Shown: in pieces, positions 1 to 9,376 of the stretch
How positions within the stretch are numbered: the stretch's first letter is position 1
How the letters are laid out: each line of letters begins with the position of its first letter
From: Saprospiraceae bacterium
Lineage (GTDB): Bacteria; Bacteroidota; Bacteroidia; Chitinophagales; Saprospiraceae
Length of the DNA stretch: 54,663 nt
NCBI GenBank assembly: GCA_026982695.1
Contig: JALSGS010000037.1
Span: 1-54,663 of the forward strand
Direction of reading: 5' to 3'
The notes under the pieces: generated by a model
What the model was told of the DNA's origin: nothing
The model's database searches: none
What the model saw: the letters and a program-made list of their open reading frames with translations, nothing else
Position numbers and translations under genes: made by a program

Positions 1-245
1 GGTGTTTTCCCTGTTGTGTCATTGTTGTTAGGTTGGTGTGTCGCAAGATAAATACATGAGTATTGTTTTGTCAACCTTGCCCTTTAGAGTATTTTGCAAA
101 AACTCAATGAGCGGTAGTATTTTTTTTACAAATGGCGCCGTATGCAAAATTTTATCAGAAAAACACACAAACACATACCACACATACAAAGGCACACATA
201 GCTCCAATTCAGCACATCCTCAAAAATCGTGTGCACATGAGGGTG

Positions 246-253
246 TAATTTTG
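246..253 (+). promoter_or_regulatory. -7 box candidate (TAATTTTG) at the pnuC start
   Basis: An exact match to the Bacteroidota -7 consensus TAnnTTTG lies only four bases before the pnuC ATG. If used, transcription would begin at or next to the start codon, giving a leaderless message. I see no convincing -33 TTTG partner, so this may be chance. Confidence 0.3.
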
Positions 254-257
254 CCGC

Positions 258-890
258 ATGCAGCAATTGAGTGATTGGGCGACAGCTGTGGCCATAGCTG
301 CGGCACAACTGCACTGGACGGAAACGGCAGCCGTGCTATTGGGCATTGTGTATGTCGTATTGGCGGCACGAGGCAGTAAGTGGTGCTGGCCTCCAGGCAT
401 TGCGAGCTGTGCACTATGGGCATGGGCTACGTTCAACCTCTACCAGCTATGGGTGGATGCACTGCTGCAGTTGTTCTACGTAGGTATGGGCTTTTTGGGC
501 TGGTACAACTGGACGCGCGGACAGGGAAGTGATGAGGAGCACCCCATTCGCAGCATGAGCTGTGCTGAGCACTTGGGCGTATGGGGGATCGGTTTGCCGC
601 TGGCGCTGTGCTTTGGCTGGTTTTTCGACACTTGGACCCCTGCTGCTGCCAGCTGGCTCGATGCCTTCACCACGGTCTTTGCCGTGCTCGCAACCTGGCT
701 GGTCGTGGAAAAGCGCCTGGAAAACTGGTTGTACTGGATTTTGGTCGATAGTTTGTACGTCTATCTTTACGCGCGTCAGGGGGCGTGGCTATTCATGTTG
801 CTGATGGCTGCTTATACGCTGATTGCCGTGAGCGGCTGGTTTCGCTGGCGCCGTCTTATGCTTTCGCAAAATACATCACCCGACCGATGA
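258..890 (+). CDS. pnuC: PnuC-family nicotinamide riboside (or related vitamin) transporter
   Basis: This 210-residue integral membrane protein has the length, hydrophobic profile and aromatic-rich signature of the PnuC family (NMN_transporter). Those proteins move nicotinamide riboside, or thiamine or riboflavin in paralogues, across the inner membrane by facilitated diffusion. Visible family traits are the repeated Trp/Tyr-rich helices, a loop around GWYNWTRG near residue 80, and a C-terminal half with LVDSLYVYLYARQG. ATG 258 is the only Met that keeps the first helix; GTG 288 and TTG 267 are possible alternatives. The stop overlaps the ATG of the next gene (ATGA), so the two are probably translated together. 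No thiamine (TPP) riboswitch motif was found upstream, so nothing here argues for a thiamine-specific PnuT. The family call is firm; the substrate is not shown by sequence. Confidence 0.88.
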   Translation: MQQLSDWATAVAIAAAQLHWTETAAVLLGIVYVVLAARGSKWCWPPGIASCALWAWATFNLYQLWVDALLQLFYVGMGFLGWYNWTRGQGSDEEHPIRSMSCAEHLGVWGIGLPLALCFGWFFDTWTPAAASWLDAFTTVFAVLATWLVVEKRLENWLYWILVDSLYVYLYARQGAWLFMLLMAAYTLIAVSGWFRWRRLMLSQNTSPDR

Positions 891-3133
891 AACACACATT
901 TCCTCATCGCTATTCTATAGTGATTGTGCCTTTCGGCAAACACCTGATGGTACTGTTACTTACTGCTGTAGCTCTTTGGGCGCAAGTCATGGGGCAAGAC
1001 AGTTTGCGCCACGCCTTTGTCGCCAAGATATCTGCTTCTATTCGAGTGGATGGCGTGTTGAATGAGCCCATATGGCGACAGATCCAACCCGTCAACCACT
1101 TCTGGCAGTACTCGCCTTCCGACTCGGTGTTGGCTGAGTACCAGACTGAACTGTACTTCGCCTACGATGAGGAAAACCTGTACGTGGGTGTGAAGTGCTA
1201 TGCAGCAGGCAATCGCTTTATCGTACCTTCTTTACGGCGCGACTATCGAGGTGGTGGCTCGGACAACATCAACCTGATCTTCGACACTTTCAACGACCAG
1301 ACCAACGCTTTCCACTTTGGGCTCAATCCCTATGGTGTCCAGCGCGAGTCGCTCTTGTCGAATGGTGGGCGTCAGCGCAGCGACTTCGACTCATCTTGGG
1401 ACAACCGCTGGCAAGGCGATGCACAGCGCTATGATACCTACTGGACTGCCGAGTTTGCCATTCCATTTCGCACACTGCGTTACAAAGAAGGGCAACGACG
1501 CTGGCGTTTCCAATGTTATCGCATCGACGCGCAAAACAACGAGTTTTCGGTTTGGCAACGCGTGCCGCGCAATCAGTGGGTGTTCAACCTCGGTTATATG
1601 GGCGTACTTGAGTTTGCCGAGCCTCTGGGCAAACCCGGACGCAACCTCTCTCTGATCCCCTATTTAACGGCGGGGCAAGCAAAAGACTTCCTAGGCAATG
1701 GTGGCATGCCAGAACGGAACTTTCAGGCTGGAGGCGATGCCAAAATTGGCCTCTCTTCCGGGCTCAACCTCGACCTGACGGTCAATCCCGACTTTAGCCA
1801 GGTGGAGGTTGATCGGCAGGTAACCAACCTCACGCGCTTCGAGCTGTCTTTTCCCGAAAGGCGTCAGTTTTTTTTAGAAAACGCCGACCTGTTTGGTCGC
1901 TTCGGCGAAGAGCGCATCAATCCCTTCTTCTCGCGTCGAATCGGCATCAGCATCGACACGGCTACAGGGCAAAACGTGCAAAACCCCATCTGGTTTGGTG
2001 CTCGCCTCAGTGGCAAGCTCACAGAGGAGTGGCGCGTCGGCCTACTCGACATACAGGCCGCTCCCGACCCAGCTAATGGCTTGCCCGCATACAACTACGC
2101 CGTAGCTGCTGTGCAGCGCAAGGTCTTCGCCCGATCCAATTTGGGACTAATACTCGTCAACAAACAAGCGCTGCAAACGCCACGTAGCGACGCATTCTCT
2201 TCTTTCAACCGCGTGCTGGGTGTGGAATACAACCATGCTTCGGCCGACAATCGCTGGTTGGGCAAGATCTTTTACCAGCGTGCCTTTTTGCCAGAAAGCA
2301 TTCCGCGAACCGACGCCCATGGGCTCAACCTCAGCTATACCGAACGGCGCTTCATGCTGTCGTGGACGCATAGCTACGTGGGTGAGCACTTTGAAGCCGA
2401 AGTAGGCTTTGTGCCCCGCACCAACTACTGGCGCATCCGCCCCGAAGCACGCCTGTATTTTTACTCCTCAGAGGCACTATTCAACCAGCACGGGCCCGGA
2501 GTCGAAGCCGAAGCCTACTTCAAGCCCGGACAGGGCCGCACCGATCACAGAATCGGTGTCTACTACGACGTGCAGTTTCGCGACAACAGCCGTGGGCGCC
2601 TCACCTTGCAGCACAACTATATTTATTTGGAAGCTCCCTTCGACCCCACCCGCACGGCAGGTGCTACGCCTTTGCCCGGACAGCAAGGGTATGAATTTGC
2701 AGATATCGCACTCCGCTACGGATCGGACCGGCGCAAGCCTCTGTTTGTACGGGGGCGCACCACTGTAGGGCAGTTTTACAATGGATTCCGCATCAGCATC
2801 AATGGATCGCTCTCTTGGCGAGTGCAGCCCTACGCCGTCGTAGAGCTGAGTACCAGCTACAACTACGTGACATTGCCCGAGCCCTATCCCACAGCTTCAC
2901 TTTGGTTGGTTAGCCCACGCATCGACCTGACTTTTTCGCGACAACTCTTTCTCACCACCTTTTTTCAATACAACCGTCAAATCGATAACATTAACATCAA
3001 TGTGCGTTTGCAATGGCGCTTCGCGCCTGTTTCCGATCTCTTCTTGGTCTATACAGACAACTATTACGCATCTGCGTGGTCGCCCAAGACGCGCGCAGTA
3101 GTTTTCAAGGTATCATATTGGTTTAATCCGTAA
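887..3133 (+). CDS. CBM9-like / DUF5916 outer-membrane protein
   Basis: This protein of 748 residues has an N-terminal segment (to about residue 30) ending in a hydrophobic stretch and GQD, consistent with a signal peptide. Next comes a carbohydrate-binding-family-9-like beta-sandwich, about residues 35-220, with the typical DGVLNEPIWRQ and ENLYVGVKCY motifs. The rest is a long DUF5916 region of aromatic, amphipathic strands ending in an aromatic residue (VSYWFNP), as expected of an outer-membrane barrel. The motif SFPERRQFFLENADLF is characteristic of the family. Function is unknown; family members are often annotated as carbohydrate-binding. ATG 887 was chosen because it overlaps the pnuC stop by four bases; the frame is open further upstream, but that part lies inside pnuC. 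The link to PnuC seems positional rather than functional. Confidence 0.85.
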   Translation: MKHTFPHRYSIVIVPFGKHLMVLLLTAVALWAQVMGQDSLRHAFVAKISASIRVDGVLNEPIWRQIQPVNHFWQYSPSDSVLAEYQTELYFAYDEENLYVGVKCYAAGNRFIVPSLRRDYRGGGSDNINLIFDTFNDQTNAFHFGLNPYGVQRESLLSNGGRQRSDFDSSWDNRWQGDAQRYDTYWTAEFAIPFRTLRYKEGQRRWRFQCYRIDAQNNEFSVWQRVPRNQWVFNLGYMGVLEFAEPLGKPGRNLSLIPYLTAGQAKDFLGNGGMPERNFQAGGDAKIGLSSGLNLDLTVNPDFSQVEVDRQVTNLTRFELSFPERRQFFLENADLFGRFGEERINPFFSRRIGISIDTATGQNVQNPIWFGARLSGKLTEEWRVGLLDIQAAPDPANGLPAYNYAVAAVQRKVFARSNLGLILVNKQALQTPRSDAFSSFNRVLGVEYNHASADNRWLGKIFYQRAFLPESIPRTDAHGLNLSYTERRFMLSWTHSYVGEHFEAEVGFVPRTNYWRIRPEARLYFYSSEALFNQHGPGVEAEAYFKPGQGRTDHRIGVYYDVQFRDNSRGRLTLQHNYIYLEAPFDPTRTAGATPLPGQQGYEFADIALRYGSDRRKPLFVRGRTTVGQFYNGFRISINGSLSWRVQPYAVVELSTSYNYVTLPEPYPTASLWLVSPRIDLTFSRQLFLTTFFQYNRQIDNININVRLQWRFAPVSDLFLVYTDNYYASAWSPKTRAVVFKVSYWFNP

Positions 3134-3171
3134 AAAAAGCACCCTACCCTCGATTACAAGGGGCAGGGTGC
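3132..3171 (-). terminator. Rho-independent terminator of the PKD/T9SS gene
   Basis: A long inverted repeat (GCACCCTACCC paired with GGGCAGGGTGC, one mismatch) lies between two convergent genes. Read on the minus strand it is followed by seven T residues, so it fits termination of the minus-strand gene ending at 3197. It begins inside the stop codon of the plus-strand gene. Confidence 0.75.
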
Positions 3172-3196
3172 CATCCACGGGATTAAAAAAAGCCCA

Positions 3197-5881
3197 TCAC
3201 TCATCCATTTTTACAAAAGCCTGTGCCCATCGCACCTGACCGCTAGTGTCGTACAATACGAGTTGATAAGTGCCAGCAGGCATGTCGCGCAGCTCAAACG
3301 ACAGCTGCCTCATACCGGACTGTATCGTCTCCTCTGAGAGTTGCTGACCAGAGGGTGCCCATAGGCGTAGCGTCCAGCCTTGTCCGCCCCATTGTGCGGT
3401 CTGAGGCAACACAAGCAACACCTGGTCAGATGTAGGATTGGGTAACAGTTGAATTTCTCGGAGCCACTGGGGCTCATCGGCACTTACGGGCGGGCAGTTG
3501 GGCACCGAGAAATAGATGCTGCAGCTACACGTATCGCCTCCATAGCAGCCGCTTTCCAACCTTAGCTCATAGAGGCCTGGCACCGATAGCTCAGTCGTAC
3601 TTAGGCTCAAGTTGAGCATAGGCGCAAGCGCACTGCCCGACAGATCAGTGAGCGGATCGGGCCGATCCAGATACCAGTTGATCTCTTCCCACGGAGCACA
3701 GTTGGGGGTAGGCGGATCCATTATACAGTGCAACAAAGCAGTAAGGCTGAGATCGCCATAAGGACAATCTAGGGTCAGTGTATCGTCACAAGAGGGGCTC
3801 CAGCTCAGTCCGCCATTCGTCAGTTGCATATCCCATTGGCAAGTACAGGCGGATGGGCAGCCCACTTGTACCCACTCGCAATAAGTGGCTTCCCAACAGG
3901 GTGCGCCGGTAAGTGTATCCATTTCCACCACAGTCATGCATACCTCATAAGCTCCCGATTGGGCGTAGCAATGTGTCAAGGGGGCAGTACCGTCAAAGGG
4001 CCCATCGGCGCAGGTACTATCGCCCCAGCACCAGGAGACCACCTGATCGCAAACCGACAGCGAATCGGGCACTACAGTGACGCAGCAGCCATCGTAACTC
4101 CAGGAAAAGCCGGCCTGCACGCGATCGTTGAAGTCGTCGAAGCTCGAGCAACAGCCGTTACCGCCACACTGCGGCCGGTCGATATAGATGGTGCATACGC
4201 ACTTGTTGCCGCCACAGTCGCCTACGAGTGTAAGTTTGTACACACCCGCCACGGCAAACAGCGATTCCGTGAAGGTGAGGTGCAAGCTGCTGCCAGTAAG
4301 CGTACCCACAATTACGCTACCCAACGGATCTTCCATCTGGAAGAACAACAACTTGGGCATACAAGCATAAGTGGGATTGGTCTGGCAAGAAAAGCCGCCG
4401 CTAAAGGTGAGCGACTGCCAACCACAGCCAAAACCAAGAGTGTCGCCACAGCTTAGGGCAATGTCGAGATCTTTGTCAGCGACATCGTCGTGCAATATAG
4501 CGGTGAGATCCCAAGGGCCACAGGGACAGCCTGTATTGCAATCGACCCAGATGGTATCGCAAAATACCGTATCAGCACAAATGGCGCCCGTCAGAGAATC
4601 GATCATCGCCACGTGCATGCATACTTCGTGGGGACCACTTTCATTAAAACAATAGGTAAAAGTTGCATCGGGTGGGTAAGGTCCTGGCAAGCAGAACCCA
4701 TCGACGCACCACTCCATGATGACATCGCATTCGCCCAGTGCAGCAGGCGTCAAATCGATACAGCATTGGCCTTGCGACACATCAAAACCTGCTGCTACGC
4801 GGTCGTAAAAGGCCAAGCTGTCGGCACAACAATCCGTAGGTACACACTGCACTTCCACTGCGACATTCATCTGTTCGCACCAGCAGAGGCATCCATCGTT
4901 GCTTTGCTCACAGATGGTCGCCGTAATGTCGTAGGTACCACTGCTGGCATAGGTGTGTGTATAGCAAGGTTGGATGGGCGAAATCACGGGCAAGCGCGGT
5001 GTGCCATCACCCCAGTCAGGTCCAGACCAGGTAAGCACATGGCAAGCAGAATCGAACTGCGGTGCGCAAATAGTGACGTCGCAGCCATTGACGTACACTT
5101 GCCACCCTTGTGCGATTTTGTCGAGAAAATCGCCATAATCGACGCAGCACGAATCGGCAGGTGGAGGGCCACAATCTACGCTCACCGTCACTTCCATCTC
5201 TTTACACCAACACGCCTCACCGTCGCTACCTACTTCACAGATATTTCCCGAGATGACATAGGTGCCACTACCCATATATGCGTGGGTGTAGCAACTCTCA
5301 AAAGGCGTCAAGCCAGGAATCACCGCGTTGCCATCACCCCATGAGAGGTCTGAAGTAGCCAGATAGTAGCAGTCGCCCTCAAACTGCGGAGCACATACCG
5401 TGACGGTGCAGCCATCTGTCTGCACTATCCAGCCTTGAGCCAGCTTGTTTTCGAAGTCTGCAAAGTCCTCACAACACGTATCTTCCTGAGGGCAATTTAC
5501 CTCAATGGTGGTAAACATAGAGTCGATACCACACACTGCACCTGTAGGGTCCATGCGGTAGATGGTACTACCCACCACATAAGTTCCCCCACTCGCGTAC
5601 TCGTGTACATAACAGGCTTGTAGTGGCGAGAATGCCGGTAAGGCTACAGAAGCGTCGCCCCACATGATGTCTTGGTAAGGGATGGATTCTACGCAATCGT
5701 CGTCGAAAAACTGGGGCGCACAGACTTGCACGAGGCAGGGATTAGAAGGATCGGGGAAGGACACTTGCCAGCCAGCAGCAATGTCATCTGAAAAGTGACA
5801 ACAGGGATCTTGGGCTGGCAACCACATGGGCCACATTGCAATTGCCCACAACACAACGAAGCGGACGTTAACAGCGCTCAT
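3197..5881 (-). CDS. Cys-rich PKD-repeat secreted protein with T9SS C-terminal sorting domain
   Basis: This 894-residue protein has a signal peptide (cleavage near LPAQ, residue 24). Three repeats of one type follow at about 27-130, 136-237 and 245-346, each starting with a Cys pair and carrying AQGW or AAGW, CAPQF and a PKD-like WGD or WGDG turn. Two of a related type lie at about 351-448 and 577-675. They alternate with two copies of a different Cys-rich domain at about 452-571 and 679-800, each ending C-x-C-[ST]-IY. The last 80 residues (LLPNPTSDQVLLVLP to FVKMDE) match a type A T9SS sorting domain, so the protein is probably exported through the outer membrane and anchored or released. 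The many Cys residues suggest disulfide-stabilised repeats. No enzymatic domain is visible; an adhesive or structural surface role is inferred. It stands alone on the minus strand with its own terminator. Confidence 0.85.
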   Translation of the reverse strand: MSAVNVRFVVLWAIAMWPMWLPAQDPCCHFSDDIAAGWQVSFPDPSNPCLVQVCAPQFFDDDCVESIPYQDIMWGDASVALPAFSPLQACYVHEYASGGTYVVGSTIYRMDPTGAVCGIDSMFTTIEVNCPQEDTCCEDFADFENKLAQGWIVQTDGCTVTVCAPQFEGDCYYLATSDLSWGDGNAVIPGLTPFESCYTHAYMGSGTYVISGNICEVGSDGEACWCKEMEVTVSVDCGPPPADSCCVDYGDFLDKIAQGWQVYVNGCDVTICAPQFDSACHVLTWSGPDWGDGTPRLPVISPIQPCYTHTYASSGTYDITATICEQSNDGCLCWCEQMNVAVEVQCVPTDCCADSLAFYDRVAAGFDVSQGQCCIDLTPAALGECDVIMEWCVDGFCLPGPYPPDATFTYCFNESGPHEVCMHVAMIDSLTGAICADTVFCDTIWVDCNTGCPCGPWDLTAILHDDVADKDLDIALSCGDTLGFGCGWQSLTFSGGFSCQTNPTYACMPKLLFFQMEDPLGSVIVGTLTGSSLHLTFTESLFAVAGVYKLTLVGDCGGNKCVCTIYIDRPQCGGNGCCSSFDDFNDRVQAGFSWSYDGCCVTVVPDSLSVCDQVVSWCWGDSTCADGPFDGTAPLTHCYAQSGAYEVCMTVVEMDTLTGAPCWEATYCEWVQVGCPSACTCQWDMQLTNGGLSWSPSCDDTLTLDCPYGDLSLTALLHCIMDPPTPNCAPWEEINWYLDRPDPLTDLSGSALAPMLNLSLSTTELSVPGLYELRLESGCYGGDTCSCSIYFSVPNCPPVSADEPQWLREIQLLPNPTSDQVLLVLPQTAQWGGQGWTLRLWAPSGQQLSEETIQSGMRQLSFELRDMPAGTYQLVLYDTSGQVRWAQAFVKMDE

Positions 5882-6116
5882 AGGCCAAAGTTTTAGATAA
5901 AACCATTGTCACTGACCACACATCACGCCCTACACTCCGTTGCAATCATCTCTTGTACTTGTCAAATATTATGAGTTGTATGTGCTTTTTTCGAGTAATC
6001 CCATGTATTGGTACTTCGCTACGACATGCATACAAACAAGTACTATTGGCCAGCCTATGCTCGGCCTTTAGCTCCATAGGGCACGGCTAAAATTTTCGGC
6101 TTGCGCCAAAAATGAA

Positions 6117-6124
6117 TACTTTCG
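6117..6124 (+). promoter_or_regulatory. -7 box candidate (TACTTTCG) of the S9 peptidase gene
   Basis: One mismatch from TAnnTTTG, 33 bases before the S9 peptidase ATG. Its position suits a short 5' leader. Confidence 0.4.
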
Positions 6125-6157
6125 AACCTCAATTTTTCCACAAATCACCCGAACATT

Positions 6158-8182
6158 ATGATGCCTCAATGGATCAGCTTTCTACTTTGCGTGGTACCGC
6201 TGTATTGGGTACAAGCACAGCGTCAGCACTTCGAGCCGCTCGATGTGTTCGAGTTGGAGTACGTACAAGACCCACAGATTAGCCCCGACGGGGGGGAAGT
6301 CGTCTTTTTGCGCGTCAGCCACGACATCATGACCGACAGGGCTTATCGCAACTTATGGTTTACGCGTTTTGGCAGCAGCGAGCCCCTCCCACTCAGCACA
6401 GGGCACTACAACGACCACACGCCACGCTGGTCGCCCGACAGCAAGCGCTTGGCCTGGGTCAGTGACCGCGACGGCAAAGCCCAGATCTGGTTGCGATACA
6501 TGGACAGTGGGGCCGAAGCGCGACTCACCAATGTGCAACACGCACCAGCCGACCTGAGCTGGTCGCCTGACGGGCGGTATATTGCGTTCAGCATGTTCGT
6601 ACCTGAGCCGGAAACACCTTTCGTCAAGCTACCTGCCAAGCCCGAGGGTGCTGAGTGGGCATCTGCGCCCAAGTACATCGACGACATCCCATATCGGCGC
6701 GACGGCAGCGGATATTTGCCGAAAGGCCATCGGCAACTCTTTCTCTTACCCGTCGAAGGGGGCACGCCACGCCAACTCACCACGGGGCCTTATGATCACG
6801 GCGGGCGGCTGAGCTGGACCCCTGATGGTCGCTACCTCATCTTTTCGGCTAACCGACACGACAACCGCAAGCTCGATCCCAACAACAGCGAACTCTACGA
6901 GCTGGACGTACAAACCGGCCAGCTACGTGCACTCACACAACGCCATGGCCCTGACCGCCAGCCAGCCATCTCACCCGACGGAAAATACATCGCCTGGTTG
7001 GGTTACGACGAGCAATATCTGGGCTATCAGCCCATGCAACTCTACGTCATGCCGCGCAATGGTGGCCGTCCACGCGTAGTCAGCGCTTCGCTCGATCGAA
7101 GCATTTCCGATTTCGCCTGGACAGGCGACAGCCAGGGCTTTGTCATCCAGTACGACGAACACGGCCGCACCCACTTGAGCTACCTGAGCTTGTCGGGCCA
7201 ACGCCAGCCCCTAACCGACGAGGTGGGCGGGCTTTCGTTGGGGCGGCCCTATGCGGGCGGCAGCTTCTCACTGAGCCGAGATGGGCGCTTCGCTTTCACG
7301 CACACCACACCCGATCATCCGGCCGATCTGTCGGTGGGTAGCCTTTCGGCAAAAAAGACTCAGCGCCTCACACACCTCAACGACGATCTGTTTGGCCACA
7401 AGCAGCTGGGCAAGGTCGAAGAGTTGTGGTTCGACTCAAAAGATGGGCGCAAAGTGCAGAGTTGGCTCGTCTATCCGCCCAACTACGAGGCGGGCAAGCG
7501 CTATCCGCTCATCCTTGAGATCCACGGCGGTCCTTTTGCCAATTACGGCTGGCGCTTTTCTGCAGAAATACAGCTCTACGCCGCCGCGGGCTATCTGGTG
7601 CTTTACACCAATCCGGCGGGCAGCACCAGCTACGGCAAGGCATTTGGCAATCTCATTCATCACAACTATCCGGGCCCCGACTACGACGACCTCATGGCCG
7701 CCGTTGATGGCGTCATTGCCAAGGGCATTGTCGATACGGACAACCTGTTCGTGACAGGTGGTAGCGGTGGGGGCGTGCTTACGGCATGGATTGTGGGCAA
7801 GACCAATCGCTTTCGGGCAGCAGTAGTGGCCAAGCCAGTCATCAATTGGTACAGCTTCGTACTACATGCCGACATGCCTGCCTTTTTCTGGAAGTACTGG
7901 TTTGGCACCTACCCGTGGGACGATCCACTAATCTACCACAAGCGCTCGCCCATATCGCTGGTAGGGCACGTACAGACGCCTACTATGTTGCTGACTGGCG
8001 AGGAAGACTATCGCACGCCCATCAGCGAGTCGGAACAGCTTTTTGCGGCCCTACAGCTGCGAGGTATCGAATCAGCGCTGGTACGCATACCTGGCGCCAG
8101 CCACGGCATTGCCCGACGTCCCAGCCACCTCATCGCCAAGGTGCTGTACGTGCTGGAGTGGTTCGAGCGGCACAAAGCGTAG
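6158..8182 (+). CDS. S9-family serine peptidase (acylaminoacyl/dipeptidyl peptidase type)
   Basis: This 674-residue protein starts with a signal peptide (to about residue 20, WVQAQ), placing it in the periplasm. Residues about 30-400 form a TolB/WD40-like propeller with repeated WSPDSKRLAW, WSPDGRYIAF and ISPDGKYIAW blades. Residues about 420-674 are the alpha/beta hydrolase domain of the prolyl oligopeptidase family. The expected triad is visible: Ser536 in GGSGGG, Asp617 in GEEDYRTP and His649 in GASHG. The oxyanion-side motif LEIHGGPF is also present. Such enzymes remove dipeptides or acyl-amino acids from peptides and commonly serve peptide catabolism in Bacteroidota. Two Met codons occur in tandem; either could start. 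It is monocistronic, followed by a strong inverted repeat. The family is certain; the exact cleavage specificity is not. Confidence 0.92.
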   Translation: MMPQWISFLLCVVPLYWVQAQRQHFEPLDVFELEYVQDPQISPDGGEVVFLRVSHDIMTDRAYRNLWFTRFGSSEPLPLSTGHYNDHTPRWSPDSKRLAWVSDRDGKAQIWLRYMDSGAEARLTNVQHAPADLSWSPDGRYIAFSMFVPEPETPFVKLPAKPEGAEWASAPKYIDDIPYRRDGSGYLPKGHRQLFLLPVEGGTPRQLTTGPYDHGGRLSWTPDGRYLIFSANRHDNRKLDPNNSELYELDVQTGQLRALTQRHGPDRQPAISPDGKYIAWLGYDEQYLGYQPMQLYVMPRNGGRPRVVSASLDRSISDFAWTGDSQGFVIQYDEHGRTHLSYLSLSGQRQPLTDEVGGLSLGRPYAGGSFSLSRDGRFAFTHTTPDHPADLSVGSLSAKKTQRLTHLNDDLFGHKQLGKVEELWFDSKDGRKVQSWLVYPPNYEAGKRYPLILEIHGGPFANYGWRFSAEIQLYAAAGYLVLYTNPAGSTSYGKAFGNLIHHNYPGPDYDDLMAAVDGVIAKGIVDTDNLFVTGGSGGGVLTAWIVGKTNRFRAAVVAKPVINWYSFVLHADMPAFFWKYWFGTYPWDDPLIYHKRSPISLVGHVQTPTMLLTGEEDYRTPISESEQLFAALQLRGIESALVRIPGASHGIARRPSHLIAKVLYVLEWFERHKA

Positions 8183-8199
8183 CTCGCCAGTACATTTTC

Positions 8200-8243
8200 T
8201 TTTTCACAGGTTGGTGCCCGCAGTGGAGCCAAGCTGTGAAAAA
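8200..8243. terminator. Inverted repeat after the S9 peptidase gene
   Basis: TTTTTCACAG at 8200-8209 pairs perfectly with CTGTGAAAAA at 8234-8243, with an inner TTGG/CCAA extension. It starts 17 bases after the stop codon, as expected of a transcription terminator, but there is no separate T run beyond the stem. Confidence 0.5.
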
Positions 8244-8543
8244 ACAGTATACAGCAATCGCTTATTCCCATCCGGCATCCACTCCAAACTCCCCAAAGCA
8301 GCGGGCGATCACACTTACTAAATACACAGACATTCTCATTAAAAAAATTGAAGGGTAGTACAGCTCTTAAAGACAGAAATAAGTACTTAAGTAGAACAAA
8401 AGTGCCTCTCTCCAAGACACTTAGTGTCTGTTTATCTCAAAAGCAAAATTGCTGCTTTTTGTGAAATATTTTTAATCGATAGTCTAAATCAAAAATTTAC
8501 ATTAAAATTACCTATGTTATAAAAAATCTCCTCCTTATTTATA

Positions 8544-8551
8544 CACTTTTG
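8544..8551 (+). promoter_or_regulatory. -7 box candidate (CACTTTTG) of the DUF2490 gene
   Basis: One mismatch from TAnnTTTG, about 80 bases before the DUF2490 start, in an AT-rich context. Confidence 0.35.
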
Positions 8552-8632
8552 CGGTCGCACAATAGCACCAAATGAAATTAGTGAACAAGTGTTTTTTTTC
8601 AATATTCCAAGTACATTAAAACTGCGTCGATT

Positions 8633-9331
8633 ATGCTTCGATGGCCTACCCTACTCGTGTTTTGTTTTATAATGTTCCGTCCTCAGCACACTACAGCTCA
8701 AATTAATGAAGCACAATTGGGTGCATGGTACATGTATCTTTTCAAGGGTACGTTTGGCGAAGGGCCATGGGGAATTCAAGGCGACATCCAGCATCGAAAT
8801 TGGAATCTCGCAGGCGATTTAGAACAGCTCATGCTCCGAGGAGGTATAATCTACCAACCCCAAGGTGAACGCGTTTTATTCACACTTGGCTATGCCAATA
8901 TTACTACGGGAACGTTTGGCCCTAGTAAAGAGACTTTTTCAGAAAGCAGAATTTATCAAGAAGTTCTATATCCCGTTCAGTTTGGCACGAGAATCTACAC
9001 CATGCATCGATTCAGGTATGAACAACGCTTTGTAGAAGGTCAAAGTTTTCGCACCAGATATAGGTACAACCTCTTTATCAACATTCCGCTGAATCAGCCA
9101 GCGCTGATCGAGCACACACTATATCTATCGCTTTACAACGAGCTATTCATCAATGGGCAGCGAGATGTTGGGAACGGACAAACAGTCGAAATTTTCGACC
9201 GAAACCGCCTTTACGGTGCCTTGGGATACGTATTAAAACAAAACTTAAGGATGCAAATAGGGTTGATGAATCAAACGACCAATAACTGGAGTAAAAACCA
9301 ATTGCAGTTTAGTGTGCACCACACCTTTTAA
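8633..9331 (+). CDS. DUF2490 outer-membrane protein
   Basis: This 232-residue protein has a signal peptide (to about residue 22, TTAQ) and the DUF2490 pattern: an early WYMYLFKG strand, FRYEQRF and RYRYNLFI in the middle, and closing LRMQIGLMNQ and QLQFSVHHTF strands. The alternating aromatic strands and the terminal Phe suggest a small outer-membrane beta-barrel. The family has no known substrate. The gene is more AT-rich than its neighbours and stands alone, facing a convergent gene. The family call is good; the function is unknown. Confidence 0.8.
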   Translation: MLRWPTLLVFCFIMFRPQHTTAQINEAQLGAWYMYLFKGTFGEGPWGIQGDIQHRNWNLAGDLEQLMLRGGIIYQPQGERVLFTLGYANITTGTFGPSKETFSESRIYQEVLYPVQFGTRIYTMHRFRYEQRFVEGQSFRTRYRYNLFINIPLNQPALIEHTLYLSLYNELFINGQRDVGNGQTVEIFDRNRLYGALGYVLKQNLRMQIGLMNQTTNNWSKNQLQFSVHHTF

Positions 9332-9376
9332 AAAGCACATCGTGCCAAAAGGCTGTAAGAAACGGCATATAGGCAT

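Larger units (their letters stand above)
8183..8632. other. AT-rich intergenic region with hairpins
   Basis: No gene was found in these 450 bases. They hold a long inverted repeat just after the S9 gene (8200-8243), a perfect AGACAC/GTGTCT palindrome (8415-8429), a 7-bp AAAAGCA/TGCTTTT hairpin (8439-8459) and a weak promoter box near 8544. The sequence is much richer in A and T than the flanking genes. Confidence 0.5.

Noticed and set aside
1-257. Riboswitch (TPP or NAD) upstream of pnuC
   Set aside because: None of the conserved TPP core motifs could be found, and the CA-rich sequence shows no matching helices.
3824-5344. Long plus-strand frames of 210 and 284 codons opposite the PKD gene
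   Set aside because: They are antisense to a well-supported gene with signal peptide, repeats and sorting domain; their translations have no signal, domain or repeat logic.
7786-8358. 190-codon plus-strand frame overlapping the end of the S9 gene
   Set aside because: Out of frame with the catalytic domain and crosses its terminator-like repeat; no recognisable content.
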